Made by a program: the position numbers and the translations under genes
The notes under the pieces: model-generated
Seen by the model: the letters and a program-made list of their open reading frames with translations, nothing else
The model's database searches: none
What the model was told of the DNA's origin: nothing
Shown: positions 31,710 to 32,434 of the stretch, piece after piece
Layout: every line of letters begins with the position of its first letter
Position numbering within the stretch: position 1 is the first letter of the stretch
Assembly: GCA_016218885.1 (NCBI GenBank)
Contig: JACRCT010001023.1
Span: 1 to 32,434, forward strand
DNA length: 32,434 bases
Direction: 5' to 3'
DNA from: Deltaproteobacteria bacterium
GTDB taxonomy: Bacteria; Myxococcota; Myxococcia; Myxococcales; UBA5297

Positions 31710-32434
31710 GTGTGTGGAGTGTTTGGAGCCTTCGACCTTCAGCTGCGCCGAGCGGCTTCTCCCGAGAGGCTCCGGCGGATGGAGCGCGCGCTGGCGCATC
31801 GCGGGCGAGACGGCAGCGCCGTCCGGTCCCAGGGCTCGGTCACGATGGGGTTGGTGCGCCTCGCGGTGACGGCACCCGAGGAGCCGGTCCAAGTCTTCAG
31901 CGGAGCGGGGGGCGAGATCATCGCCGTCGCCAACGCGGAGATCTACAACCACCGCGACCTGCGCCGAGAGCTCCGGTCCCGAGGTCGCGCCGTCCCGTCT
32001 GCCGTGGACTCGGCGATCCTCCCCGAACTCTACGATGCCTTCGGCGCGGATGGCTTCGCCAGGCTGCGCGGCCCGTTCGCGCTCGCGCTCTACGATCGCC
32101 GGAAGAACACCCTGCTCCTCGCCCGTGATCGGTTCGGGAAGAAGCCCCTCTTCTGGGCGCAGACTCCCGAGGGCCTCTACTTCGCTTCGGAAGCGAAGGC
32201 CTTGCTCGCCACCGGCGTCCTCGAGCTTCGGCCGCGCGCGAGCGCCTGTGCGCGCTTCCTCCTGCGCGGACGGTTCGAGGAGGACGACTACCTCCTTCAA
32301 GGGATCCACCCGGTCATGCCGGGCCAGTGCTGCAGCTTCACCTCCGACCGGGGCGCGTGGGCCGTCGGGCTCCACCGCTTCGCGCCGGACGCCCCCTCTG
32401 AGGGCGCCCCGCCCGACGCCGATGCGCTCGCCGG
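31710..32434 (+). CDS. Asparagine-synthetase-type glutamine amidotransferase (partial, runs off the window)
   Basis: Only the first 241 codons are present. The GTG start is followed by Cys2, which becomes the N-terminal nucleophile of a class II glutaminase after Met removal. The domain (about 2-170) has HRGRDG (canonical HRGPDG), R50, N75 in NAEIYN (canonical NGEIYN), D100, and ARDRFGKKPL followed by the YFASEAKALL motif. In AsnB-type enzymes this domain supplies ammonia to a synthetase domain, which would lie beyond the right edge. The Gly-to-Ala change in the NGEIYN oxyanion-hole motif is unusual. The start is supported by a GCGAGG nine nt upstream. It could be asparagine synthetase or a paralogue amidating another substrate. 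Confidence 0.85.
   Translation, partial: MCGVFGAFDLQLRRAASPERLRRMERALAHRGRDGSAVRSQGSVTMGLVRLAVTAPEEPVQVFSGAGGEIIAVANAEIYNHRDLRRELRSRGRAVPSAVDSAILPELYDAFGADGFARLRGPFALALYDRRKNTLLLARDRFGKKPLFWAQTPEGLYFASEAKALLATGVLELRPRASACARFLLRGRFEEDDYLLQGIHPVMPGQCCSFTSDRGAWAVGLHRFAPDAPSEGAPPDADALA

Overview
The window is GC-rich, densely coded DNA that looks like a chromosome of a myxobacterium or close relative (Myxococcota). The evidence is the gene content. There are two Hanks-type Ser/Thr kinases with C-terminal membrane anchors, one with zinc-ribbon and PEGA modules. There is an FHA-domain sigma-54 activator, an ECF sigma/FecR pair, a PAS-PAS hybrid histidine kinase, and several secreted proteins or lipoproteins with Asp-Ala-rich linkers. 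I see no phage, transposon, CRISPR array, rRNA or tRNA, so this is ordinary chromosome with many lineage-specific envelope and signalling genes.

Layout, left to right. 129-1931(-) is an unrecognised 600-aa protein, divergent from a small ankyrin protein (2127-2513). A forward run follows: an APC-type permease, a lipoprotein built like the periplasmic head of SecD, and a lipoprotein with a DNRLRE-like domain (2584-6605). After a 431-nt gap comes a REC-EAL response regulator (7037-8215). Facing it is a coupled pair, a membrane Ser/Thr kinase with PEGA and a TPR-PEGA protein (8462-11040), preceded by a 98-aa ORF related to the end of the lipoprotein at 12089-13072. A tightly overlapped reverse operon (15595 to 12089) encodes a putative outer-membrane protein, an ECF sigma factor, a FecR-like protein and a lipoprotein. 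Divergent from it is a lipoprotein with a jelly-roll domain on an octapeptide-repeat linker (15732-17012).

The forward pair at 17234-20297 is a membrane Ser/Thr kinase and an FHA/sigma-54 activator. The kinase has four 24-residue juxtamembrane repeats, each with one Thr that has Leu at +3, which is the kind of site an FHA domain reads. A cysteine-rich secreted protein follows (20532-21062). A reverse operon (26374 to 21206) encodes a VWA-trypsin fusion and a 904-aa helical/barrel-like envelope protein. Divergent from that is a tRNA-guanine transglycosylase fused to an MnmC-like methyltransferase (26623-28596), then a hybrid histidine kinase (28771-30789). The window ends with a coupled pair of small genes (31629 to 30950) and the start of an asparagine-synthetase-type gene cut by the right edge.

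Three things stand out. First, the TGT-methyltransferase fusion joins two families that both act on tRNA position 34. Second, the Thr-x-x-Leu repeats sit beside an FHA activator. Third, an extended -10 motif (TG-N-TA) recurs at a nearly fixed 13-15 nt before five start codons, suggesting leaderless mRNAs.
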